In this document: piece by piece, positions 1 to 5,370 of the stretch
Layout of the letters: the number at the start of each line of letters is the position of its first letter
Position numbering within the stretch: position 1 is the first letter of the stretch
Assembly (NCBI GenBank): GCA_030680655.1
Contig: JAUXUZ010000164.1
Location: 1 to 8,920 of the forward strand
Direction: 5' to 3'
DNA from: Phycisphaerales bacterium
GTDB lineage: Bacteria > Planctomycetota > Phycisphaerae > Phycisphaerales > UBA1924
Length of the DNA: 8,920 bases
Notes under the pieces: generated by a model
What the model saw: only the letters and a program-made list of their open reading frames with translations
What the model was told of the DNA's origin: nothing
The model's database searches: none
Translations under genes and position numbers: made by a program

Positions 1-398
1 AGGTTGGCCCCCGCGCCGTGGCCGGAGAAGACCAGGCGGCCGTCCCACAGCACGGGGACGACAATATCGGCGTTGGCGTTGATGCCGAACTGCTGGGTCT
101 GCGTTCGCCAGCCGTAGGTGAAGCGGTCGGGGTTGGCGTCGCCGTTCTCCTGCGGCGTGCCGGTCCAGCGGTAGAGCGTGGCCCCGCCGCCAGCGACGTA
201 GTTGCGGGCGAAGACCGCTGCGCCGGCGACGTGGTTGCCCTCAAGCGTGTTGGTGGTCAGCGCGCTGCCTGCGGTGGGCCCCCACGCCGTGAGCGTGCCG
301 GGGGTGTACAGGCTTTGCGCCAAGACAGAGGCTGCACCGAGCAACGCGTACACGCACACCGCCATGCCGGCGGCACGACCAACGGTCAAAGCGCTCAT
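1..398 (-). CDS. Secreted protein of unknown function, N-terminal part only
   Basis: This open frame of 132 codons runs off the left edge of the window, so no stop codon is visible. It starts at ATG 398-396, and GGAG lies about 6-10 nt upstream (AGGAGAGAGTC before the ATG), a convincing ribosome binding site that fixes the start. Residues 1-28 form a typical signal peptide: one Arg at position 8, a hydrophobic core at about 10-26, and a VLA-Q cleavage site after residue 27. Export from the cytoplasm is therefore predicted. The mature part is rich in Gly, Thr, Asn and Ala, with segments such as ARNYVAGGGATLYRW and VVPVLWDGRLVFSGHGAG. This looks like beta-rich extracellular sequence, but I recognise no family and see no catalytic motif. 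It is divergent from sucD with 166 bp between the starts. The gene is real with good confidence; its function is unknown. Confidence 0.72.
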   Translation of the reverse strand, partial: MSALTVGRAAGMAVCVYALLGAASVLAQSLYTPGTLTAWGPTAGSALTTNTLEGNHVAGAAVFARNYVAGGGATLYRWTGTPQENGDANPDRFTYGWRTQTQQFGINANADIVVPVLWDGRLVFSGHGAGAN

Positions 399-422
399 GA
401 CTCTCTCCTCTACCATTCGTCG

Positions 423-444
423 GCCCGGCGGAACGTCGCCGGGC
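423..444 (-). promoter_or_regulatory. Perfect 8-bp hairpin in the leader of the secreted protein gene
   Basis: GCCCGGCG at 423-430 and CGCCGGGC at 437-444 are perfect inverted repeats around a 6-nt loop. The hairpin ends 24 bp upstream of the ATG at 398. If the candidate promoter just upstream is right, the hairpin forms almost at the 5' end of the mRNA and leaves the ribosome binding site free. It could stabilise the transcript or serve as an operator; its role is inferred. Confidence 0.45.
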
Positions 445-457
445 ACTGCACATCACC

Positions 458-485
458 AATATACCGATAACCACTGCGAGTGCAA
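458..485 (-). promoter_or_regulatory. Candidate sigma-70-type promoter for the secreted protein gene
   Basis: Read on the minus strand, TTGCAC (485-480) and TATATT (463-458) are separated by 16 bp. The -10 matches TATAAT at 5 of 6 positions; the -35 matches TTGACA only at TTG. Transcription would start near 451, giving a leader of about 50 nt that contains the 423-444 hairpin. This is one of the most AT-rich spots in the intergenic region. Confidence 0.4.
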
Positions 486-550
486 GGGCATTCTTACTCG
501 CCCTCTTTCAAACAACCCCCTTCCGCAGACTCACTGCCACTCCCCGCCCA

Positions 551-556
551 TACCCT
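551..556 (+). promoter_or_regulatory. TACCCT -10-like box 8 nt before the sucD start
   Basis: TACCCT is followed by 8 nt and then the ATG at 565. No Shine-Dalgarno-like purine run lies in front of sucD. A start of transcription 7-8 nt after this box would coincide with the ATG, giving a leaderless mRNA. The box fits the TANNNT pattern seen before four other genes in the window. No good -35 is visible. Confidence 0.3.
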
Positions 557-564
557 CAGCATCT

Positions 565-1614
565 ATGGCCATCCTTATCGACGCCTCCACCAAAGTCATC
601 TGCCAGGGCATCACCGGTGCCTTCGGTGCGGCCCACACCAAGGGCTGCCTCAACTACGGCACCAAGCTCGTCGGCGGCGTCACCCCCAACAAAGGCGGAA
701 CCAAGGACGCCAACGGCCTCCCCATCTTCGACACCGTCGCCCAGGCCGTGAAGGCCACCGGTGCTACCGCCACCATGATCTTCGTCCCACCCGGCGGAGC
801 CGGCGACGCGATCATCGAGGCCGCCGCCGCGGGCATCAAGCTCGTCTGCTGCATCACCGAGGGCGTCCCCGTCCAGGACATGATCAAGGCCCGCGCCCAG
901 CTCGACGCCATGAACACGGCATCCAACCCCCCCGCTCCCAGCGGGGGGGTCGCACGAGGCTCGGCGAGTGCGGGGGGGGGAGGGGCGAGCGGCGCGGCCG
1001 ATTCAAGTTGGAACCACGTCGTCCTCGTCGGCCCCAACTGCCCCGGCGTCATCACCCCCGGCCCCAAGACCGGCGGCGGCGCATCCGCCAGCGACCCGTA
1101 CACCAACGCCGGATGCAAGATCGGCATCATGCCCGGCTACATCCACACGCACGTGAGCCAGTGCAAGCTCGGCAAGAGCGTCGGCATCGTCAGCCGCTCC
1201 GGCACGCTGACGTACGAAGCCGTCTGGCAGACCTCCGCCCTCGGCCTCGCCCAGTCAACCTGCGTCGGCATCGGCGGCGACCCCGTCCGCGGCATCAACC
1301 ACATCGACACCATCCGCATGTTCGAAAACGATCCCGACACCCACGGCATCCTCATGATCGGTGAGATCGGCGGCAGCGACGAGATCGAAGCCGCCGCCTA
1401 CATCAAGGCCCACGTCAAGAAGCCCGTCGCCGCCTTCATCGGCGGCGCGACCGCCCCCCCCGGCCGCCGCATGGGCCACGCCGGCGCGATCATCGGCGGC
1501 GCCGACGACACCGCCGCGGCCAAGATCAAGGCCCTGCAGCTCGCTGGCGTCGAGGTCGCCATCAGCCCAGCCGACATGGGCCGCGCAATGGCAAAGGCCA
1601 TGAAGATCGGGTGA
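565..1614 (+). CDS. sucD: Succinyl-CoA ligase (ADP-forming) alpha subunit with extra segments
   Basis: This is the alpha subunit of the TCA-cycle enzyme that interconverts succinyl-CoA and succinate with ADP or GDP phosphorylation. It works as a heteromer with SucC. The frame is open from 202, but homology begins at MAILIDASTKVICQG, which matches the usual SucD N-terminus, so ATG 565 is chosen. Visible landmarks are the CoA-binding Rossmann part (residues 1-117), GPNCPG at 156-161, SRSGTLTYEA at 210-219, IGGDP near 236-240, and the phospho-histidine motif RRMGHAGA with His305. All key motifs are intact. At 349 residues it is about 60 longer than E. coli SucD (289, from memory). One extra stretch, residues about 118-149, is largely encoded by a palindromic repeat. 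Others lie at about 167-182 and 195-205. No sucC is adjacent, although sucCD is usually an operon. Identity is near certain; activity of this copy is likely but unproven. Confidence 0.95.
   Translation: MAILIDASTKVICQGITGAFGAAHTKGCLNYGTKLVGGVTPNKGGTKDANGLPIFDTVAQAVKATGATATMIFVPPGGAGDAIIEAAAAGIKLVCCITEGVPVQDMIKARAQLDAMNTASNPPAPSGGVARGSASAGGGGASGAADSSWNHVVLVGPNCPGVITPGPKTGGGASASDPYTNAGCKIGIMPGYIHTHVSQCKLGKSVGIVSRSGTLTYEAVWQTSALGLAQSTCVGIGGDPVRGINHIDTIRMFENDPDTHGILMIGEIGGSDEIEAAAYIKAHVKKPVAAFIGGATAPPGRRMGHAGAIIGGADDTAAAKIKALQLAGVEVAISPADMGRAMAKAMKIG
926..985 (+). repeat. Two-hairpin palindromic repeat, copy 1, in-frame inside sucD
   Basis: Hairpin 1 pairs 926-936 with 940-950 (11 bp, loop CCC). 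Hairpin 2 pairs CGCAC (951-955) with GTGCG (968-972) around the 12-nt loop GAGGCTCGGCGA. A G-rich tail ends near 985. The same arrangement recurs at 1622-1678 and 6486-6544. Here it is read through in sense as about 20 residues (NPPAPSGGVARGSASAGGGG). It sits between the conserved stretches LDAMN and VGPNCPG, where ordinary SucD has no such sequence. Its low-complexity Gly/Ser/Ala composition suggests a flexible surface loop. Confidence 0.82.
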
Positions 1615-1621
1615 CCAATGC

Positions 1622-1678
1622 CCTTCTCCCAGCTCCGCTGGGAGAAGGTGGCGGAGGCTCTGCGACGCCGGATGAGGG
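1622..1678 (+). repeat. Two-hairpin palindromic repeat, copy 2, downstream of sucD
   Basis: Hairpin 1 pairs CCTTCTCCCAGC (1622-1633) with GCTGGGAGAAGG (1637-1648), 12 bp around TCC. Hairpin 2 pairs GGCG (1650-1653) with CGCC (1666-1669) around the loop GAGGCTCTGCGA, with one further T-G wobble pair. The tail is GGATGAGGG. It begins 8 bp after the sucD stop codon, so it could also act as a 3' stabilising structure for the sucD mRNA. There is no T-run to make it a standard intrinsic terminator. Confidence 0.82.
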
Positions 1679-1696
1679 TGCCTCGCCCCCGGGTAC

Positions 1697-1879
1697 CACC
1701 GGTCTCCGACCGGTGCCTCTTCGCCCAGCGGGCGCTCTGACGTTGCCGGCGACTTCAGTCGCCGGTCCGCACGCAAAGAGCACTCCTGGCCCAGCGGGCC
1801 AACGAACAGATCGCCCCACTCGCAGCCGCGATCACAGCGTGAGCATCGCGAGCCACACCTTGCCGTGCAGCGGCAAGGT
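1697..1879. repeat. Cluster of six further unrelated inverted repeats
   Basis: Within 183 bp there are: CACCGGT/ACCGGTG (1697-1703/1709-1715); CGCCC/GGGCG (1722-1726/1730-1734); CCGGCGACT/AGTCGCCGG (1746-1754/1757-1765); TGGCCC/GGGCCA (1787-1792/1796-1801); CGCGAT/ATCGCG (1827-1832/1845-1850, with an inner CAC/GTG stem); and ACCTTGCCG/CGGCAAGGT (1857-1865/1871-1879). All listed stems are perfect. Apart from copy 2 of the two-hairpin repeat and these palindromes, I see nothing gene-like between 1615 and 1917. The run looks like an accumulation of short palindromic elements, not a single terminator or operator. Confidence 0.7.
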
Positions 1880-1917
1880 TTGACGCATGTGCTCCAAACG
1901 TCCCAACAGTCCCCCAC

Positions 1918-2055
1918 ATGCCGCTCCCCACCCGCCTCTCCACCAGCACCCTCCTCCGCTACCTCCGAGCCAGCCACGGCGCTGCCCTTGTCGACCTGCA
2001 GACCTACGGCGCAGACGGCAACCACGATGTACGAGCCCTCGTGAACAAGCCGTGA
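1918..2055 (+). CDS. Possible 45-residue protein, unrecognised
   Basis: ATG 1918 opens 45 codons ending at TGA 2053-2055. The protein begins MPLPTRLSTSTLLRYLRASH and ends DVRALVNKP. Nearly all codons end in C or G, as in the real genes here, and the sequence has a plausible short helix (TLLRYLRASHGAALVDL). Its stop lies 1 bp from the stop of the convergent fic gene, a tidy arrangement. Against it: there is no ribosome binding site, no convincing promoter box before the start, and no family I recognise. It could instead be the tail of a decayed gene, because the frame is open back to 1843. It is offered as a weak prediction. Confidence 0.35.
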   Translation: MPLPTRLSTSTLLRYLRASHGAALVDLQTYGADGNHDVRALVNKP

Positions 2056-2056
2056 A

Positions 2057-3307
2057 TCACGAGCCGCTCAGGTCCTCGGCCCGCGCATCGAGCACCCCCA
2101 GCACCTCACCTGCCCGGTACATCCGCGCGTACGTCTCTCCCGTCACCTCGGCAAGCCCCCCCACCTTCACCACAGCCTCGATCAACTTCTGCGCCGTCGG
2201 CTTGCTCACCGCGAGCCGCTCCGCCACCATCGGGTTCGTCACAACAAGCTGCTCAAACACCAGATCGATCAGCCGCCCCAGCGAAGCGCGATTGCGGTTG
2301 CGCTCCACAGCCTTGACGTACCCTTCGCGCAGGCCCACCAGCGCGCGAACGCGCCCCTGGTCCTCAACACTCTGCCGCGCGATCGCACGCAGAAAGAGGT
2401 CGGTCCACGCCAACCAATCACCCCGCTCGCTGACCCCAAGCAGCGCGTCGTAGTACGCGCGCCTGTTGGCCATGAAGAACTCACTGACGTTCGTGATCGG
2501 GTGCCGCAGCACACCCCACTTGCACGGCGCCACGTGCACAAGCAACCGCCCCAGCCGCCCGTTTCCGTCGCTGAACGGATGCACAGCCTCGAACTGGTAG
2601 TGCAGAAAGCCCAACCAGACCAGCCACGGGTACCGCCCCGAAGGCTCGGCCGCGCCGTCTGGCTCACGCGCCGCGGCCGGGACGTTCATGGCTTTTTCAA
2701 ACGCCTCGAGGCACAAACGAAGGTGCTCCCCCGGCGGCGGAGGCACGTACCGCACCCCGCTCCCCCCGCGTGACGGATTCCCGATATAGACCTGCCCGTC
2801 GCGGAACTCCCCCGGCCGCAGGTGATCGCCCCGCACGCCTTCGAGCAGCTTCGCGTGCGCCTCACGCAGAAGCCGGTTGCACAAAGGCAGCGGCGACGCC
2901 AAGGCGTGCTCCACCGCCGAGAGATTGTTGAGAACCTCCGCCGCCGACTCGCGGCTGACCTTCCGGCCCGCCTCAAGCACCGAGATCTCTTCGATCGACG
3001 CGAACGTGTTCTCGATCTCGCTCGACCGCTGCACCTCGCGTTTGCGCAGCGCCCGCAGCAGCACCCCCGCGTTCGGCAGCGACTCGCACAGCACATCCAG
3101 GCGCGCAAGCCCGTTCTGCGCCTCCAGCAGCGCACCGCTCACCTGTCCGATAAACAGCAGAGGCGTCTTCATCCGAGGCGGCAGCGGATCGGGCACGAAC
3201 GCATCGACCTCAACCCCCTTCGGATCGGCCGCAGAGACGCGCAGCCGCACCGCCACCCGCCGTCCGGAAGGCCTGGAAGATTGAAAGCTTGGAGTGCGTT
3301 TCGCCAT
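2057..3307 (-). CDS. Fic family protein (class II AMP-transferase) with C-terminal winged helix
   Basis: The product is 416 residues. Fic enzymes transfer AMP from ATP to a hydroxyl side chain of a target protein, and many also remove it. The active-site motif HPFSDGNGRLGR (residues 243-254) is intact, including the catalytic His243 and the anion-binding DGNGR. The inhibitory helix motif SSEIENT (residues 95-101) fits [S/T]xxxE[G/N]. Its N-terminal position, before the Fic core, makes this class II: self-inhibited and needing no separate antitoxin. RPGEFRDGQVYIG (164-176) is the usual flap region. Residues about 355-405 (NPMVAERLAVSKPTAQKLIEAVVKVGGL) form a winged-helix DNA-binding module. 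ATG 3307 is chosen because no in-frame start upstream looks better. No Shine-Dalgarno is seen, but a TAAACT box ends 9 nt upstream. The gene stands alone, and a symmetric repeat array covers its start, consistent with autoregulation. Target protein unknown. Confidence 0.9.
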   Translation of the reverse strand: MAKRTPSFQSSRPSGRRVAVRLRVSAADPKGVEVDAFVPDPLPPRMKTPLLFIGQVSGALLEAQNGLARLDVLCESLPNAGVLLRALRKREVQRSSEIENTFASIEEISVLEAGRKVSRESAAEVLNNLSAVEHALASPLPLCNRLLREAHAKLLEGVRGDHLRPGEFRDGQVYIGNPSRGGSGVRYVPPPPGEHLRLCLEAFEKAMNVPAAAREPDGAAEPSGRYPWLVWLGFLHYQFEAVHPFSDGNGRLGRLLVHVAPCKWGVLRHPITNVSEFFMANRRAYYDALLGVSERGDWLAWTDLFLRAIARQSVEDQGRVRALVGLREGYVKAVERNRNRASLGRLIDLVFEQLVVTNPMVAERLAVSKPTAQKLIEAVVKVGGLAEVTGETYARMYRAGEVLGVLDARAEDLSGS

Positions 3308-3372
3308 TTCTTTGAAAGTTTATCGTCATAACCTTTCAATCACCACACGGAAACCACCAAAACCTTTCAATC
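3279..3372. promoter_or_regulatory. Mirror-symmetric four-site operator-like array at the fic start
   Basis: The heptamer TTGAAAG occurs on the plus strand at 3281-3287 and 3312-3318, and on the minus strand at 3339-3333 and 3370-3364. Both the inner and outer pairs are centred exactly on 3325.5. Start-to-start spacings are 31, 21 and 31 bp, near 3, 2 and 3 turns of B-DNA, so all sites face one side. The two upstream sites share a 12-mer, GATTGAAAGGTT. The site inside the coding region differs from it at one base, and the remaining inner site is the most diverged. The array spans the fic start codon and its candidate -10 box, so a bound protein would repress fic. The Fic winged helix is the first candidate binder, by inference. 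Confidence 0.7.
3317..3322 (-). promoter_or_regulatory. TAAACT -10-like box before fic
   Basis: On the minus strand TAAACT is followed by 9 nt and then the fic ATG, so the mRNA would have almost no leader. It overlaps the inner TTGAAAG site at 3312-3318, as expected if that site is a repressor half-site. No clear -35 hexamer is placed at the usual distance. Confidence 0.3.
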
Positions 3373-3415
3373 TTTTGCCCACCCAACCCCGTTTCCAGCT
3401 CCCCAGGCCGCCTCG

Positions 3416-4075
3416 TCACCATTGACCCCCAACCACCCTCGAATCCACCAGCCCCCGCACCCCCCGCACCGCACCCATCACATCCGCAACCCCGATAAAC
3501 CCCACCCACCGCGCCCGCACCCGCGAGCCCCCGTCGCTGTCGGGGCTCCCGTACATCTCACGCGCGAACACCAGGTTCCCGCTCCCGTCCGCGCGCTCAA
3601 TCCGCTCGATCGACCCGAGCTGCGCCGGCGTAAAGCTCCGCGCGCTCTCGCCGCGAAATGCCACCGGCGTGATCACAATCGCCCGCCGGTCCGTCACCGC
3701 GTAGACCACCTTCGCCGCCCGCTTGCGCAGCCACACCGGCGCCGTCATGATCCCCACCCCCACCGCCAGGAACGGCAGCCCGCACAGCGGGAACAGCGAG
3801 AAGGGCACGGCGGAGACGCCGTTCGCCGTCGCCGCCTGCCCCCCCAACCACGCCATCCCGCCCGCCATCACCATCCAGAAGACCGCGAACCCCGCGAACA
3901 GCACACCAAAGACGGCGAACGCCCACGCGCCCCGCGCATACGCACCCGGCAGCGGAGCAGCCGACCACACCACCCGCTCACCCTTCTCAAGCTCACGCTC
4001 CAGCCGTGCACGCAGTTCGGGGCTCAGCTCCCCGCCACCCACTACGCCCATCGCCATCCCACGCTCGTCTCGCAT
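3416..4075 (-). CDS. Two-helix membrane protein with bacterial PH-like domain
   Basis: With ATG 4075 as start the protein has 219 residues. The frame stays open upstream to 4216, but that part is an Arg/Gly-rich shadow overlapping the divergent gene. The N-terminus carries ELSPELRARLERELEKGERVVW (about 15-37), resembling the 'LepGErvlW' opening of bacterial proteins with a membrane-anchored PH-like domain. Two membrane helices follow (about 49-75 and 90-114). Then comes a domain beginning VVYAVTDRRAIVITP (about 123-137), the usual first strands of such PH-like folds, which continues to about 205. The protein likely sits in the inner membrane with the PH-like domain in the cytoplasm. Its biochemical role is unknown. 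A TACCCT box ends 5 nt before ATG 4075 and no Shine-Dalgarno is present, which supports this start. The divergent partner starts 50 bp away, and the two may share control. Confidence 0.75.
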   Translation of the reverse strand: MRDERGMAMGVVGGGELSPELRARLERELEKGERVVWSAAPLPGAYARGAWAFAVFGVLFAGFAVFWMVMAGGMAWLGGQAATANGVSAVPFSLFPLCGLPFLAVGVGIMTAPVWLRKRAAKVVYAVTDRRAIVITPVAFRGESARSFTPAQLGSIERIERADGSGNLVFAREMYGSPDSDGGSRVRARWVGFIGVADVMGAVRGVRGLVDSRVVGGQW

Positions 4076-4080
4076 GACCG

Positions 4081-4086
4081 AGGGTA
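4081..4086 (-). promoter_or_regulatory. TACCCT -10-like box 5 nt before the PH-like gene
   Basis: On the minus strand TACCCT is followed by CGGTC and the ATG at 4075. TTGATG lies 15 bp further upstream as a possible -35, although that spacing is short. The implied transcript starts at or next to the ATG. The hexamer is identical to the one before sucD. Confidence 0.35.
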
Positions 4087-4124
4087 CCACAAGCGCCCGC
4101 CCATCAACCCGCGGCGTGCTCCGG

Positions 4125-4130
4125 TATGCT
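4125..4130 (+). promoter_or_regulatory. TATGCT -10-like box overlapping the first ATG of the seven-helix gene
   Basis: TATGCT contains the ATG at 4126, and 7 nt after it comes an in-frame GTG at 4138. If this is the -10 box, transcription would begin at that GTG. The mRNA would then be leaderless, and the ATG at 4126 would be part of the promoter and not the start codon. CCGG precedes the box; no -35 is evident. Confidence 0.35.
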
Positions 4131-5370
4131 CTCGCCCGTGCGCCCCTCCACCCTTCTCGGCGTCCTCTTCCTCCGCCGCGACGCCATCCTTGACGCCTTC
4201 CACTCCCGCTGGTCACTCCCAGTCGGCGGCCTGCTCGTTTTCTCCGCCGCCCTCGCCCGCAACTACGACGGTGAAGACCTCCTCGCCGAACCCTGGTGGC
4301 TTGCAGGCCCCTTCGTCGCCAGCCTTCTGACGTCGTTCATCCTCTGGTGCCTCTTCATCATCTGGGCGAAGGTCCCCGGCCCGCCGCTCTGGCGGATCTA
4401 CCCGCGCTTCCTCGGAATCTACTGGCTCACCGCCCCGCTCGCGTGGCTCTACGCCGTTCCGTACGAGCGCTTCCTCTCGCCCGTGGATGCCGTCCGCGCC
4501 AACGCCTATACGCTGCTCGTCGTTTCACTCTGGCGCGTGCTCATCATCAGCCGCGCGCTGAGTGTGCTCTTCACCGTCCGCTTCCGCGCAACGCTTGCCT
4601 TCACGTTGATGTTCGGTTCGCTCGTGATGCTTGGTGCCACGTTCTTCGGCCCGCGCCCCGTCCTCGACGTAATGGGCGGCCTCCGCCTCCCACCCGAGGA
4701 CAACTACCGCGCAAGCCTCACGTTCGCGACCGGGTTCTTCTCGATCATCGGACTCGTTGTGTTCGGGATCGCCGCAGCGATCTACCGCCCGCGCAATCCG
4801 GCGCCCACCCGGCCTCTGGTGCCCGCGCCAGAAGTATCGAACCGTCCGCGAACCGCTTCACTCGCCGTCGCGCTCCTGTGCGTCCTCGCATGGATCCCCG
4901 CGCTGCTCATCGCGCAGCCCGAGCAGCGCCGCCGCCACGCCGCCGAACGCCTCTTCTTGACCGGTGACTACCCCGGCATGCTCGGCGAACTCTCAGCGCA
5001 CACCGCCACCGACTACCCGCCGGCCTGGCGGCTCCCCGGCTCGCACCTTCCCGCCCATTCCCGCTTGGACCTGACGAAGGAGTTGCTCCCGCACATCGAT
5101 GCGCACACGGCAACATGGGTGCGAGATGGCTACATCGAAATGGCGCGTGAGTCCATCTCGAACTTCCGGCCGTTCATCGCGACCGACGATTGGATCACCG
5201 ATGTGATCGAGGACGCCCAGCGGTACCCCGATCAAGAGCGAACCGCCGCGCGTCGCGCTGTACTGAACTGGCTCAACCAAAACGACCCGTCCCTCACCCC
5301 CGCGCAGCGGAACCGCGTTAACTCGTTCCTCAACACACCGCCCGCCGAACCTCCCTCGTCACCCCCTTGA
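4126..5370 (+). CDS. Seven-helix membrane protein of unknown function
   Basis: From ATG 4126 the product has 414 residues; GTG 4138 is an attractive alternative start (see the TATGCT entry), and no ribosome binding site favours either. Seven hydrophobic helices are visible at about 29-44, 57-81, 94-112, 127-149, 153-173, 201-220 and 243-263. The first six resemble a compact Yip1-like bundle, but I cannot name the family. After the last helix comes a soluble tail of about 150 residues that is charged and partly helical (SRLDLTKELLPHIDAH, DDWITDVIEDAQRYPDQ), ending in a Pro/Ser-rich stretch. No catalytic motif is seen. The gene is divergent from the PH-like membrane protein gene. Its last 41 bp overlap the 3' end of the convergent radical SAM gene. 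The coding call is strong because hydrophobic periodicity and GC-ending codons agree; the role is unknown. Confidence 0.78.
   Translation: MLSPVRPSTLLGVLFLRRDAILDAFHSRWSLPVGGLLVFSAALARNYDGEDLLAEPWWLAGPFVASLLTSFILWCLFIIWAKVPGPPLWRIYPRFLGIYWLTAPLAWLYAVPYERFLSPVDAVRANAYTLLVVSLWRVLIISRALSVLFTVRFRATLAFTLMFGSLVMLGATFFGPRPVLDVMGGLRLPPEDNYRASLTFATGFFSIIGLVVFGIAAAIYRPRNPAPTRPLVPAPEVSNRPRTASLAVALLCVLAWIPALLIAQPEQRRRHAAERLFLTGDYPGMLGELSAHTATDYPPAWRLPGSHLPAHSRLDLTKELLPHIDAHTATWVRDGYIEMARESISNFRPFIATDDWITDVIEDAQRYPDQERTAARRAVLNWLNQNDPSLTPAQRNRVNSFLNTPPAEPPSSPP

Noticed and set aside
926..985. A sequencing error or frameshift in sucD at the G/C runs
   Set aside because: The frame is the same before and after the segment with all motifs intact, and a structurally matching element occurs at two other places, so an insertion explains it better. 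The long C and G runs still merit a check in raw reads.
1621..1879. Integron attC sites or a CRISPR array
   Set aside because: The palindromes differ from one another, are irregularly spaced, and lack attC core-site sequence. There are no regular direct repeats and no cas or integrase gene.
1857..1882. Rho-independent terminator for sucD (ACCTTGCCG/CGGCAAGGT hairpin)
   Set aside because: The stem is strong, but only TTT follows, and it lies about 240 bp beyond the stop after several other palindromes. It is listed as part of the palindrome cluster instead.
1255..2025. Long minus-strand open frame (256 codons) antisense to the end of sucD
   Set aside because: It is a GC-rich shadow of sucD and the palindrome spacer. 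The translation is low-complexity with no domain, and it crosses several hairpins; sucD on the other strand is certain.
1918..3307. Toxin-antitoxin pair formed by the 45-codon frame and Fic (Phd/Doc style)
   Set aside because: The Fic protein carries its own inhibitory motif (class II), and the small frame is convergent downstream rather than upstream in the same operon.
3422..4330. Plus-strand open frame of 302 codons opposite the PH-like gene
   Set aside because: Its translation is almost all Pro, His and Arg, the typical shadow of a GC-rich gene. The minus-strand frame has clear membrane helices and a PH-like motif.
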